Shown one piece after another: positions 54,819-63,438 of a stretch of DNA of 64,000 bases. This DNA is from an uncultured bacterium (lineage in GTDB: Bacteria > Verrucomicrobiota > Verrucomicrobiia > CAIQCK01): assembly GCA_903870275.1 (NCBI GenBank), contig CAIQCK010000002.1, positions 1 to 64,000 on the forward strand. Reading direction: 5' to 3'. How positions within the stretch are numbered: position 1 is the first letter of the stretch; every line of letters begins with the position of its first letter. The translations under genes were made by a program, and so were the position numbers. The notes beneath the pieces are model-generated. The model ran no database searches, was not told the DNA's origin, and saw only the letters and a list, made by a program, of their open reading frames with translations.

Positions 54819-57227
54819 ATGAAACCTTTTGTGCTGCTCGCCATTCTGCCGTCGCTGCTGCTGGCCGCCGAACTGCCCGAACCGGTCGTGCCCGCGGGCG
54901 TCGGCATCAACATCCACTTCACGCGCGGCCGCGAGGCCGACCTCGACCTCATCGCGGCGGCGGGGTTCAAGTTCATCCGCATGGACTTTGGCTGGGCCGG
55001 CATCGAGCGCAAGAAAGGCGAATACGACTGGTCCGCTTACGACGAGTTGACGGCGAATCTGGAGAAACGCGGCCTGCGTGCGATCTATATCTTTGATTAC
55101 TCCAACGCGCTCTATGAGGAGACGTTTACCGCCACCGACCGGCACACGAAGCGCGAGCAGAAGGAAGTGGCCTCGCCACAGCATCCGGAGAGCGTTGCGG
55201 CGTTCGCGCGCTGGGCCGGCGTGGCGGCGAAACATTTTCGCGGGCGTCACATTGTCTGGGAAATCTGGAACGAGCCAAACATCAGTTTCTGGAAACCGAA
55301 GCCGGACGTGACGCAATACACCGCCCTGGCGCTGGCGACGTGCCGCGCCGTGCGCGGTGCCGATCCGCAGGCGACGATCATCGCGCCGGGGTCGTCGGAG
55401 TTTCCGTGGACGTTCTTCGAGCCGCTGTTCGCGTCGGGCATCCTGAGGTATCTCGACGCGGTCAGCGTGCATCCGTATCGGCCCTACAGCCAGCCGCCGG
55501 AGAGCGCCGCCGCCGATTATCAGCGGCTGCGCGGCCTCATCGCAAAATACGCGCCCGCCGGCAAACGGGACCTGCCGGTCATCAGCGGCGAATGGGGCTA
55601 CGCCAGCCACGACAAGGGCGTCCCGCTGGACACGCAGGCGGCGTTCATCGCCCGCCAGCAACTCGCCAACCTCCTCAACGGCGTGCCGCTCTCGATCTGG
55701 TATGACTGGAAAAACGACGGCACCGATCCCGGCTACAACGAGCACAACTTCGGCGTCGTGGATCACCAGTTGAAACCGAAGCCCAGCTACGTCGCCGCGC
55801 AGACGATGACGCGCGAACTGGCCGGCTACCGCGTTGCGCGGCGGCTCTGCCCGTCCGGCGCGACGGACGACGACTTCATCCTGCTCTGCGAGAACGCCGC
55901 GGGCGACCACAAGCTCGCGGCATGGACACTCGGCGAACCGCACGCCGTCGCGCTCGACCTCGAACTGGCGGGCGCGGATCACGTCACAGCGGTGAACGGC
56001 GACGGCGGCGGCTATACACCGCGATTCGGCGGCAACCAACTCACGCTCGATCTCGGACCGTTGCCGAAATACATCACGCTGCGCCAACGCACGGTCGCGC
56101 TCACGATGGCGGCGGCGTGGTCGGCGGCGGCAAAGTCCGGCGTGCTCGTCACGGCCGGAAAGGCCGGCGGTGTGCAGGTGCGCGTGACGCTGCGCAATCC
56201 CTATCCCGAACCGTTGCGCGTGGCGCTGGCCGTGGAGGGACCGGACGGTGCGTGGCCCAAGCCGCTGACCGTGGCGCTGCCGCCGATGCGGACGGTGACG
56301 CGGGATTTACGTGGCACGCTTCACCGGCGCGACGCCGCTTCAGCCGTCGTCACCGTGCAGACGGAGTTCCAGCGGGAGACCGGCGCGGAAAACTGGACGA
56401 CGTTCGCGCGCTCTTCGGAGCACGTGCCGCTTGTCATCGCCAACCCGCTGGCGTTGACGCTCGCGCCGGTGGCCGGCGGGGTGCGTCTGCAAATCCAGAA
56501 TCCATCGCTGGCCGCGTTCGCCGGCATCGCCGTCGCGGGCGTATCCACAAACAAGGTTTCGATCCGCGCCGGCCAGCGCGAAGCCGACTTTGTGTTGCAC
56601 GACGGCGCGACAGGCGTCCAACCCAACTCCCCTCTTCCCTCTCCCATCGCCCAACCGCTGGGCGCGCAGTTGCGCGACAACGCCGGCAACGTTGTGGCGG
56701 AGATTGCGCCGCAGACCTATCGCCGTGTCGAGGCGGTGGCGTTCCGCGCGGCGGCCGACGGCGACGCGCAGGTCGCCGCCACCGCGAGCATCGCCATCGC
56801 CGACGCGCCGGGCGGCAAGGCCGCGCCGTCGCCGAAGGCGTTCCGGCTCGACTACAACTTCGGCGAAGGCTGGCGGTTTGTCCGCTGCGTGCCGGATGTC
56901 CCCAAGCCGCTCGCGCTCCCGGCCAAACCGCAGGCGCTCGGCGTGTGGGTCTTTGGCAACGCCTCCAGCTGCTCCCTGCACCTGCGCATCCGCGACGACA
57001 GCGGACAGACGTTCCAGTTCGGCGGCCCGAAGATCGAGTGGACCGGCTGGCGATGGGTCACGTTCGATCTGAGCAACCTGCGCCGGGCCGGTCACTGGGG
57101 CGGCGGCGACGACGGCGTCATTCACGGCGCGCTGCATTGGGACTGCCCGCTGCTGCTCGACGGCATCCATCAGAAAACCTCCGGCACCATCTGGTTCGCG
57201 GGATTGACGATGATCAACGCGGAGTGA
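54819..57227 (+). CDS. Secreted glycosidase of clan GH-A (GH5/GH39-like)
   Basis: This 802-residue protein has a signal peptide (MKPFVLLAILPSLLLA) and an N-terminal TIM barrel. The acid/base is Glu152 in VWEIWNEPN and the nucleophile is probably Glu258 in VISGEWGYAS. Both follow the clan GH-A pattern. The second half (after about residue 370) is beta-rich and includes a carbohydrate-binding-like end (SSCSLHLRIRDDSGQTFQFG to the C-terminus). It probably degrades an external or self-made polysaccharide in the periplasm or outside. Confidence 0.85.
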   Translation: MKPFVLLAILPSLLLAAELPEPVVPAGVGINIHFTRGREADLDLIAAAGFKFIRMDFGWAGIERKKGEYDWSAYDELTANLEKRGLRAIYIFDYSNALYEETFTATDRHTKREQKEVASPQHPESVAAFARWAGVAAKHFRGRHIVWEIWNEPNISFWKPKPDVTQYTALALATCRAVRGADPQATIIAPGSSEFPWTFFEPLFASGILRYLDAVSVHPYRPYSQPPESAAADYQRLRGLIAKYAPAGKRDLPVISGEWGYASHDKGVPLDTQAAFIARQQLANLLNGVPLSIWYDWKNDGTDPGYNEHNFGVVDHQLKPKPSYVAAQTMTRELAGYRVARRLCPSGATDDDFILLCENAAGDHKLAAWTLGEPHAVALDLELAGADHVTAVNGDGGGYTPRFGGNQLTLDLGPLPKYITLRQRTVALTMAAAWSAAAKSGVLVTAGKAGGVQVRVTLRNPYPEPLRVALAVEGPDGAWPKPLTVALPPMRTVTRDLRGTLHRRDAASAVVTVQTEFQRETGAENWTTFARSSEHVPLVIANPLALTLAPVAGGVRLQIQNPSLAAFAGIAVAGVSTNKVSIRAGQREADFVLHDGATGVQPNSPLPSPIAQPLGAQLRDNAGNVVAEIAPQTYRRVEAVAFRAAADGDAQVAATASIAIADAPGGKAAPSPKAFRLDYNFGEGWRFVRCVPDVPKPLALPAKPQALGVWVFGNASSCSLHLRIRDDSGQTFQFGGPKIEWTGWRWVTFDLSNLRRAGHWGGGDDGVIHGALHWDCPLLLDGIHQKTSGTIWFAGLTMINAE

Positions 57228-57485
57228 TCGGTTGTCTTGCCAATAACTCCGCATTCCCGGCGTCGAAACGCGTAACTTGTTTTGAAAACCGCCGTGCGTT
57301 GACTATTTTCCGGCAGGATGTAGGCTAAGCGAAGCGCTGGCGCCTTCGATCCATTCATAAGCATCGGTGCGGCCAAAGTCCGGGAATTGGATTCCGAAAG
57401 AAGAGCGAGAGAGGACTCCACTCCCGTGACAGAAGGGCAGCGTTCGGCTGAGGAGTTCAGGATATAAGACCAGAAGGAATGGTGG

Positions 57486-58892
57486 ATGAATAGTGCTGTC
57501 ATCAAGAACGCAAAATCCCTGTCGTGGGTGGCACGGTGTTGCTTGTTCTGCGGCCTTGCATGGGCCGTTCAAACCGGATGGTCGGCCGACCAGAAACCCC
57601 AGGCGACATTGACGGGCGATGACGTGTCCGTCCTCAAGGGGGAAAAACGAGAACCGAGGCCGCTGCCTTTTGCCACGACGCCCAATTTTGAAGCGGCCGA
57701 GCGAGGGGACCCAGAGGCGCAATTCAACCTCGGCATGTGCTACGAGGAAGGCAAAGGGGTGTCCAGGAATTACGCGGAAGCGGTCAAATGGTTACGCAAG
57801 GCGGCGGAACACGGGAACGCTGCCGCCCAGTGCCAGCTCGGAATCTGTTACTTCGTGGGCGAAGGCGTGGTCGAGAACGCCGCGGAAGCGGCCCAGTGGT
57901 ATCGCAAGGCGGCGGAGCAACGACATGCGGCGGGGCAATTCAACCTTGGATGTTGTTATGCCAACGGCAAAGGGGTGGCCAAAGATGCTGCCGAGGCGGT
58001 GACATGGTATCGCAGAGCCGCCGAACAAGGGTTTGCGAAAGCCCAATACAACCTGGGCGTTTGCCATGAATACGGCTATGGCGCGACCCTGGACCGGGCC
58101 GCCGCCGTGGCGTGGTATCGCAAGGCGGCGGAGCAAGGGCTGGCCACGGCTCAACGCAATCTCGGCCTTTGTTATGAACAAGGCAGCGGTGTGACCCGGG
58201 ACGTGGTGGAGGCTTACAAGTGGCTGAGTCTGGCCGCTGCGCAGGGAAATGCAGCCGCCAAACAACGCCGTGCGGAACTGGAACGAAAAATGACCCTGGA
58301 TCAGATTGCGGAAGCGCAGCGATTGCCCGAGAGCCTCTCTTTGGTTCCGTGGTCAGAGGAACCCCCGATCACGAATTCATCGGCGGCCCTGGAACTCACC
58401 CTTGAAACACCCAAAAACGTTTTCAGGACCTCGGAGGGAGTTTCATTCGTCGTCAACTTCTATAACCATACCTCCACCAATCTGCTTCTCAATGGCGGGG
58501 CATTGCTGGGCAATGGCGCCCAGATTTGGAGCTGTCTGGAAGCGGAACTCAAAAGTGAAAGCGGCCAGCGGATACCCATGACGCTGGGCCTGGGAGTTCC
58601 CGTGGCGGGCCGGATTTATTTCCTCGGCGTGCCGTTGCGCGCCGGAAGCAGCTACAAACTATTTGTGGGTGCGCGCGATTATTTCGCAGGCGCCGGGGGA
58701 GTTTTGAGGGCTGGCAAGTATGAGCTTCGTTGTATTTATCACGGGCGGCAGTCTCCCTACCGCGATTCGACGCAGATGCCCGCTTGTTGGGAGGGCAAAG
58801 TGCAATCGAACATTTTGAAAATCAAAGTGCTGCGCTCGCACGTCACGGGTCTGCCCAGCTTCTTTTCCCATATGTGGGATGTCATACGCTGA
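57486..58892 (+). CDS. Exported Sel1-repeat protein
   Basis: This 468-residue protein has a hydrophobic leader (WVARCCLFCGLAWAVQTG) and five or more Sel1-type repeats between about residues 60 and 260. They have the pattern A-x-WYRKAAEQG and AQxNLGxCYxxG. The last 180 residues form a separate beta-rich domain (ALELTLETPKNVFRTSEGVSFVVNFYNHTSTN). Sel1 repeats mediate protein-protein contacts. A 258-base gap before it holds no clear promoter. It is convergent with the zinc-ribbon gene. Confidence 0.82.
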   Translation: MNSAVIKNAKSLSWVARCCLFCGLAWAVQTGWSADQKPQATLTGDDVSVLKGEKREPRPLPFATTPNFEAAERGDPEAQFNLGMCYEEGKGVSRNYAEAVKWLRKAAEHGNAAAQCQLGICYFVGEGVVENAAEAAQWYRKAAEQRHAAGQFNLGCCYANGKGVAKDAAEAVTWYRRAAEQGFAKAQYNLGVCHEYGYGATLDRAAAVAWYRKAAEQGLATAQRNLGLCYEQGSGVTRDVVEAYKWLSLAAAQGNAAAKQRRAELERKMTLDQIAEAQRLPESLSLVPWSEEPPITNSSAALELTLETPKNVFRTSEGVSFVVNFYNHTSTNLLLNGGALLGNGAQIWSCLEAELKSESGQRIPMTLGLGVPVAGRIYFLGVPLRAGSSYKLFVGARDYFAGAGGVLRAGKYELRCIYHGRQSPYRDSTQMPACWEGKVQSNILKIKVLRSHVTGLPSFFSHMWDVIR

Positions 58893-58923
58893 CATCCTCC
58901 CGCGTTGCCTTGAGTGCCGGGAT

Positions 58924-59214
58924 TCAGGCTGGGGGAGGCGGAGATTGAATGTCGCTTGCCGCAGGGTCGGGCGTGATTGGCGGTTTCGGCCGCATCCTGA
59001 ACGAGCAAACAGGAGACGCAGATGCCGCCCTTGGTGTCCGGCGGACCTCTTGCCCGGCCTTTGTGTCCACAATGACGGGTGGCAGGGGTGGCGACGCGGC
59101 GGGGATGACAATGGCGCGTTGGCAAGCAGGACAGGATATCTCCTGCCCCCCATTTTCATCCGCACAGGCGAGATGCTGACCACAATGGGGACATGGAAAG
59201 TGGATGTCACTCAT
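58924..59214 (-). CDS. Small zinc-ribbon protein
   Basis: This 96-residue protein has two knuckles, CPHC and CPAC, in the first 35 residues (MSDIHFPCPHCGQHLACADE then GQEISCPACQRAIVIP). A proline-rich, low-complexity tail follows. It resembles short zinc-ribbon domains found in Verrucomicrobiota and Planctomycetes proteins, whose function is unknown. The ATG at 59214 is chosen over one six codons upstream because it starts the ribbon. It is divergent from the RDD gene. Confidence 0.65.
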   Translation of the reverse strand: MSDIHFPCPHCGQHLACADENGGQEISCPACQRAIVIPAASPPLPPVIVDTKAGQEVRRTPRAASASPVCSFRMRPKPPITPDPAASDIQSPPPPA

Positions 59215-59384
59215 GGCGAATCCTTCTCCCAAACCCCCGCCCTTTTACGCCTGTGCTCCGGTACCCGTCAAGCTCCAAAAACAGCTCACGGCCGGGCGAA
59301 ACAGCGTCGGCTCACTGATCGGAAAAACCCGTTCATGCCGCCGCACTTCCCATTTCCCAGGTGGTTTGGTATGCTTACAGGTTG

Positions 59385-60215
59385 ATGACACCGTTGAACA
59401 ATGTCCATCCTCTGGCATTTCACGAGACGGTGGAAACGCCGGAACAAGTGCAGTTGCACCTGGAGTTGGCGGGATTGGGCACGCGCTCCATGGCGTTCCT
59501 GCTGGATGCGTTGATTCGCTACGGCCTGCTGGTAAGCATATTAGTGGCGGTCTGGCTGCTCGGTGTTGTGACGCTTTCCAACTTCAAGGCGCCGGGCGGG
59601 AAAACCTTGATCGTCCTTCTCGTCCTTCTCTTGTTTACGGTGGAGTGGGTGTATTTTGCGATGTTCGAGTGGCTCTGGAATGGGCAGACGCCCGGCAAAC
59701 GGGCTATTCGCATCCGTGTGCTCAAGGATGGCGGTGGCTCCATTTCGTTTCTCGATGCGGCACTGCGCAACCTCCTGCGGCCGGTGGACAGCACGGGACC
59801 CATGTGCGCCATCGGCATGTTCTTCATTTTCTTCAACTCCCGTCACAAGCGCCCGGGTGATCTGGTTGCCAAAACCATCGTGGTGCGCGAACGCAAGATC
59901 AACATGGCGCAAATCCTGCCGCCGTCGTCGGAAAACCCGTCCGCGCCCCAAACCAGCCGGTTCGCGTCCCTGATCCAGCACATCACGTTGAGCACCGCGG
60001 AACATGACATGATCAACCGCTATCTCCATCGCCGGCAGCAGCTCGATCCCGGTGCGCGCCAACGCGTGTGCCATCAGATCGCCAGCGTGATCCTGGGCAA
60101 GGTCCGCGGCGGGCCGGATGAAGCCCGGTTCGATCTGCCGGCAGAACCTGACTACGACCAATTCCTTGAAGACTTGTTGGCGCACCACGCCGGCAATTCG
60201 GACCGGCCACAATGA
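59385..60215 (+). CDS. RDD-family membrane protein
   Basis: This 276-residue protein has an N-terminal RDD domain (ELAGLGTRSMAFLLDALIRYG, WNGQTPGKRAIRIRV and HKRPGDLVAKTIVV) with three hydrophobic helices. A hydrophilic C-terminal extension of about 100 residues follows. Its stop overlaps the start of the SpoIIM-like gene. RDD proteins may act in transport or membrane organisation, and their role is unsettled. Confidence 0.88.
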   Translation: MTPLNNVHPLAFHETVETPEQVQLHLELAGLGTRSMAFLLDALIRYGLLVSILVAVWLLGVVTLSNFKAPGGKTLIVLLVLLLFTVEWVYFAMFEWLWNGQTPGKRAIRIRVLKDGGGSISFLDAALRNLLRPVDSTGPMCAIGMFFIFFNSRHKRPGDLVAKTIVVRERKINMAQILPPSSENPSAPQTSRFASLIQHITLSTAEHDMINRYLHRRQQLDPGARQRVCHQIASVILGKVRGGPDEARFDLPAEPDYDQFLEDLLAHHAGNSDRPQ

Positions 60216-61192
60216 CCCTGGCTCAATTTGTCCAACCCCGGCGGGAACGATGGGATCAATTGACCGCGCTGTTGCAGCGCATCGAGACGCAAAAACTGCG
60301 ATCCCTTGGCCGCGCTGAACTGAAACGGCTCGGTCAACTATATCGCTCACTGACGAGTGATCTGGCCCAAGCCCAGACGAATTTTCCGCACTCAGATCTC
60401 GCGGTGGCGCTCAACCAACTGGCCGGCCGCGCGCATCCGCACGTGCATCGAAGCCGATCGTTGACCAGCCGCTCCGTCTGGGAGTTTTTCCGCGCCGACC
60501 TGCCCCGGACGTTCCGACAGCACCTTCACGTCTTCAATCTCGCCGCACTGATTTTCCTGGCAAGCGCAGCTTTGGCGGGCGTGGCGACCCTGATCAATGA
60601 GAACGCCGCCGCGATAATCCTCTCGCCGCCGCTCATGGAATCCATTCATCGCCGGGAGATGTGGACCGAACACATTTTCAACGTCATGCCGTCTTCGGTC
60701 ATGTCCACGTTTATCATGACCAACAACATCTCCGTCTCTTTCATGACCTTTGCGATGGGACTGACGTTTGGAATCGGAACCTGTTACCTGCTGGCGTTGA
60801 ACGGCCTGATGCTCGGTTGCGTCATGGCGCTCTGTTTCCAGTACGGCATGCTGGGACCCCTGCTTGAATTTGTCACGGCGCACGGCGTGCTCGAGATTTC
60901 CGTCATCGTCGTCGCCGGCATGGCCGGATTGCTGGTCGGCAGCGCGCTGGTAAACCCTAGCGATTACACCCGGCGCGATTCGCTGGCGATGCGGGGCAAG
61001 GACGGCGTCAAGCTGGTCCTGGGCACGGCACCGATGCTGGTGATCGCCGGGTTGATCGAAGGATATGTCTCTCCACAGCCGGCGATTCCCGTGGCGGTGA
61101 AAATGACCCTGGGGCTGACGCTCGGCATTGTGTTCTACCTTTACCTGCTCTTCGCCGGACGAGGCACGATCAAAGCAACCCGCGACGTTTGA
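60212..61192 (+). CDS. Stage II sporulation protein M (SpoIIM) family membrane protein
   Basis: This 326-residue protein has a cytoplasmic N-terminus of about 105 residues, then five or six helices with AEHIFN-like segment WTEHIFNVMPSSV and NNISVSFMTFAMGLTFGIGT, the SpoIIM family core. It overlaps the RDD gene by four bases. Outside sporulating bacteria this protein is usually encoded with RDD, MoxR and DUF58 proteins. Its 3' end overlaps the convergent DUF58 gene by 23 bases. Confidence 0.9.
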   Translation: MTLAQFVQPRRERWDQLTALLQRIETQKLRSLGRAELKRLGQLYRSLTSDLAQAQTNFPHSDLAVALNQLAGRAHPHVHRSRSLTSRSVWEFFRADLPRTFRQHLHVFNLAALIFLASAALAGVATLINENAAAIILSPPLMESIHRREMWTEHIFNVMPSSVMSTFIMTNNISVSFMTFAMGLTFGIGTCYLLALNGLMLGCVMALCFQYGMLGPLLEFVTAHGVLEISVIVVAGMAGLLVGSALVNPSDYTRRDSLAMRGKDGVKLVLGTAPMLVIAGLIEGYVSPQPAIPVAVKMTLGLTLGIVFYLYLLFAGRGTIKATRDV

Positions 61193-62477
61193 TTCCCACG
61201 TAACGGTTGATGGTCGCCGTGGTGAGCATGTTGGCGGGGACGTTGACGGTCAGCGCGCCCTGCCGCTCCAGCAACCGCTGGGCTGACCGGTGATCTTCCC
61301 ATAGTTCCATGGCTGCCACCAACTCGAACGCTTGCGCGGTTCCCACCGGGACCGCCCGTTGCGCGGCGATCAGATCGGAATCGCTGATCGTCACGCACAA
61401 GGGCAGATGGCGCGGCACCAGATACAGCATGCTGGAAATCAGCGACTTGGACGCTTCGGCGTCCACCAAGTCGGTGAAACAAACCACCAATGACCGGCGC
61501 GCGTTTTTACGGGTCAAGTGAGCGAACGCAAGCGCGTAGTCGGATTCCAGCCGGACGGATTGCACGGAGTGAAACACGTTCACGATGTGTCCCAAATGTT
61601 CGCGGCCCTTGTCGGGCGGCAGGTAGGCCAGAATCCGATTCGCGAACAGCAACACCCCGACAAGATCTCCTTTGTTGAGCGCCACCTGCGCGAGCATCAC
61701 GGCCGCATTCGTGGCGTAGTCCAGCTTGCTGAAATCGCCAACCTTCGCTCCCATCAACCGGCCTGCATCAATCGCAATCAGCAGCCGTTGATTGCGTTCC
61801 GCCTCAAATTGGCGGCTCACCAGACGGTTCCTTTTGGCGGAAGCCTTCCAATCAATCCAGCGGTAATCATCATCCGGCACATACTCGCGCAGCGACTCGA
61901 ACTCCGTCCCTTCTCCCAAAAGGCGTGAAGGTTTCAACCCCTGTTGGAGCATGGACGCGTGCGCCAGCGCCAGTTCGACCTGTGACAACTGTTTCACGTT
62001 CGGATAAACGTGGACGACCAGCGGGGTTTTCACGCGAATCTGCCTGCGTGCCAGGCCGAGGACGCCATCGAGACGAAGAAACACGTCTCCAAAAGAGAAC
62101 TCGCCCCTCATCGTTGGCCGGACCGAGTAGGTATGCTGGGCGACGCCGGCACGGGGAAGGTGCGCCCTGACTTCGCGGCCCGCCTCTTGAAAGACCGGCG
62201 GCGGAGAATCCTTGACCCTCAACCGCAACGGGCGCGAGGAGAGGTTGCGAATCTGGACCGTGACGTTCTCCCGCACACCCAACGAGAGGATGTGACCGCA
62301 CGTCCGGTCCACTTGAATTCCCTGGCGTGGAATCGTGAAGTAATCGCAACCCGCCAACAAAAGCAGGACGGCGTCGTAGCCAAGCGCCAGCGGCAACAGG
62401 TCGGGGACAAACCCGGCCAACACCACGGGCACGAATCCGAGGGCCAGCAAATACAGAAAGCGCGCGGTGAAAATCAT
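61170..62477 (-). CDS. DUF58 domain protein
   Basis: This 435-residue protein has two N-terminal helices (LYLLALGFVPVVLAGFVP and LALGYDAVLLLLAGCDY) and a DUF58 core with GEGTEFESLREYVPDDDYRWIDWKASAK. A vWA-like region follows, LLIAIDAGRLMG, with a partial metal-site motif. It is placed one base after moxR and works with MoxR ATPases in known gene sets, probably in assembly or regulation of membrane protein complexes. Confidence 0.92.
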   Translation of the reverse strand: MIFTARFLYLLALGFVPVVLAGFVPDLLPLALGYDAVLLLLAGCDYFTIPRQGIQVDRTCGHILSLGVRENVTVQIRNLSSRPLRLRVKDSPPPVFQEAGREVRAHLPRAGVAQHTYSVRPTMRGEFSFGDVFLRLDGVLGLARRQIRVKTPLVVHVYPNVKQLSQVELALAHASMLQQGLKPSRLLGEGTEFESLREYVPDDDYRWIDWKASAKRNRLVSRQFEAERNQRLLIAIDAGRLMGAKVGDFSKLDYATNAAVMLAQVALNKGDLVGVLLFANRILAYLPPDKGREHLGHIVNVFHSVQSVRLESDYALAFAHLTRKNARRSLVVCFTDLVDAEASKSLISSMLYLVPRHLPLCVTISDSDLIAAQRAVPVGTAQAFELVAAMELWEDHRSAQRLLERQGALTVNVPANMLTTATINRYVGIKRRGLL

Positions 62478-62478
62478 T

Positions 62479-63438
62479 TCAGCGCGGGACCGGGACTTCG
62501 CCGAGCACGTGCGCGATCACCTGATCAGGCGTATGCCCCTCGATCTCGGCCTCGGGTTTGACGATCAACCGATGACGCAGAACCGGGACGGCCAGTTCCT
62601 TGATGTCATCCGGGGTGACGAAGTCGCGACCGCGCAGCGCGGCGAGCACTTTGCCGGCCTGCAACAGGGCGAGAGAGGCGCGGGGACTGGCCCCCAAGGT
62701 CACCCGCGGGGACGTACGGGTGGCATGGGTAATCCGCACGATATACGAAACGATTTCTTCTTTGACGACAATCGCTTCCGCCGCGCGCCGGGTGGCGTTG
62801 ATCGCTTCCGCATCGAGCACGTGCCGCAGGCCCAGCCTTTCGAACGAATCCGGCTTCATTCCGGCATGATACCGGCGGAGAATTTCACGTTCTTCCTCAT
62901 CACTCGGATATCGGACCACGATTTTCATCATGAAGCGGTCCACCTGCGCTTCTGGCAACGGGAATGTGCCTTCGTATTCGATCGGGTTTTGCGTGGCCAT
63001 GACGAAAAAGTTGGCCGGCAGGATGCGCGGAACGCCATCCACCGTGACCTGCCGTTCCTCCATCGCTTCGAGCAGCGCGGCTTGTGTCTTTGGCGGCGTG
63101 CGATTGATTTCGTCCGCCAGCAACACGTCGGTGAATATCGGCCCCGGCATGAAGTGAAACTGGCGCGACTGCATATCGAACACATTCGTGCCGAGGATGT
63201 CCGAGGGCATGAGATCGGGGGTGAACTGCACGCGCTTGAAATTGGAACCCAGCGTGTGCGCCAGCGCCTTGGCGAGCAGCGTCTTCGCCAGACCGGGCAC
63301 GCCTTCCAGCAGCAAATGGCCTCCGGCAAAAAACGCGACCAGCGCCTGCTCCATCACCGCGCGCTGGCCGACGACGGCCTTTTGCAGTTCGTTCAGGAGT
63401 TGATCGAAGGAATTCGTAATCGGTTCGTTGGTTGGCAT
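62479..63438 (-). CDS. MoxR family AAA+ ATPase
   Basis: This 319-residue protein has Walker A GVPGLAKT at residues 46-53, Walker B VLLADEINRTPP, sensor 1 MATQNPIEYEGT and the C-terminal lid. These are chaperone-like ATPases that prepare metal or membrane-bound targets together with DUF58/vWA proteins. The ATG shares one base with the stop of the upstream DUF4350 gene (TAATG). The frame remains open 118 codons further upstream but runs through that gene. Confidence 0.94.
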   Translation of the reverse strand: MPTNEPITNSFDQLLNELQKAVVGQRAVMEQALVAFFAGGHLLLEGVPGLAKTLLAKALAHTLGSNFKRVQFTPDLMPSDILGTNVFDMQSRQFHFMPGPIFTDVLLADEINRTPPKTQAALLEAMEERQVTVDGVPRILPANFFVMATQNPIEYEGTFPLPEAQVDRFMMKIVVRYPSDEEEREILRRYHAGMKPDSFERLGLRHVLDAEAINATRRAAEAIVVKEEIVSYIVRITHATRTSPRVTLGASPRASLALLQAGKVLAALRGRDFVTPDDIKELAVPVLRHRLIVKPEAEIEGHTPDQVIAHVLGEVPVPR

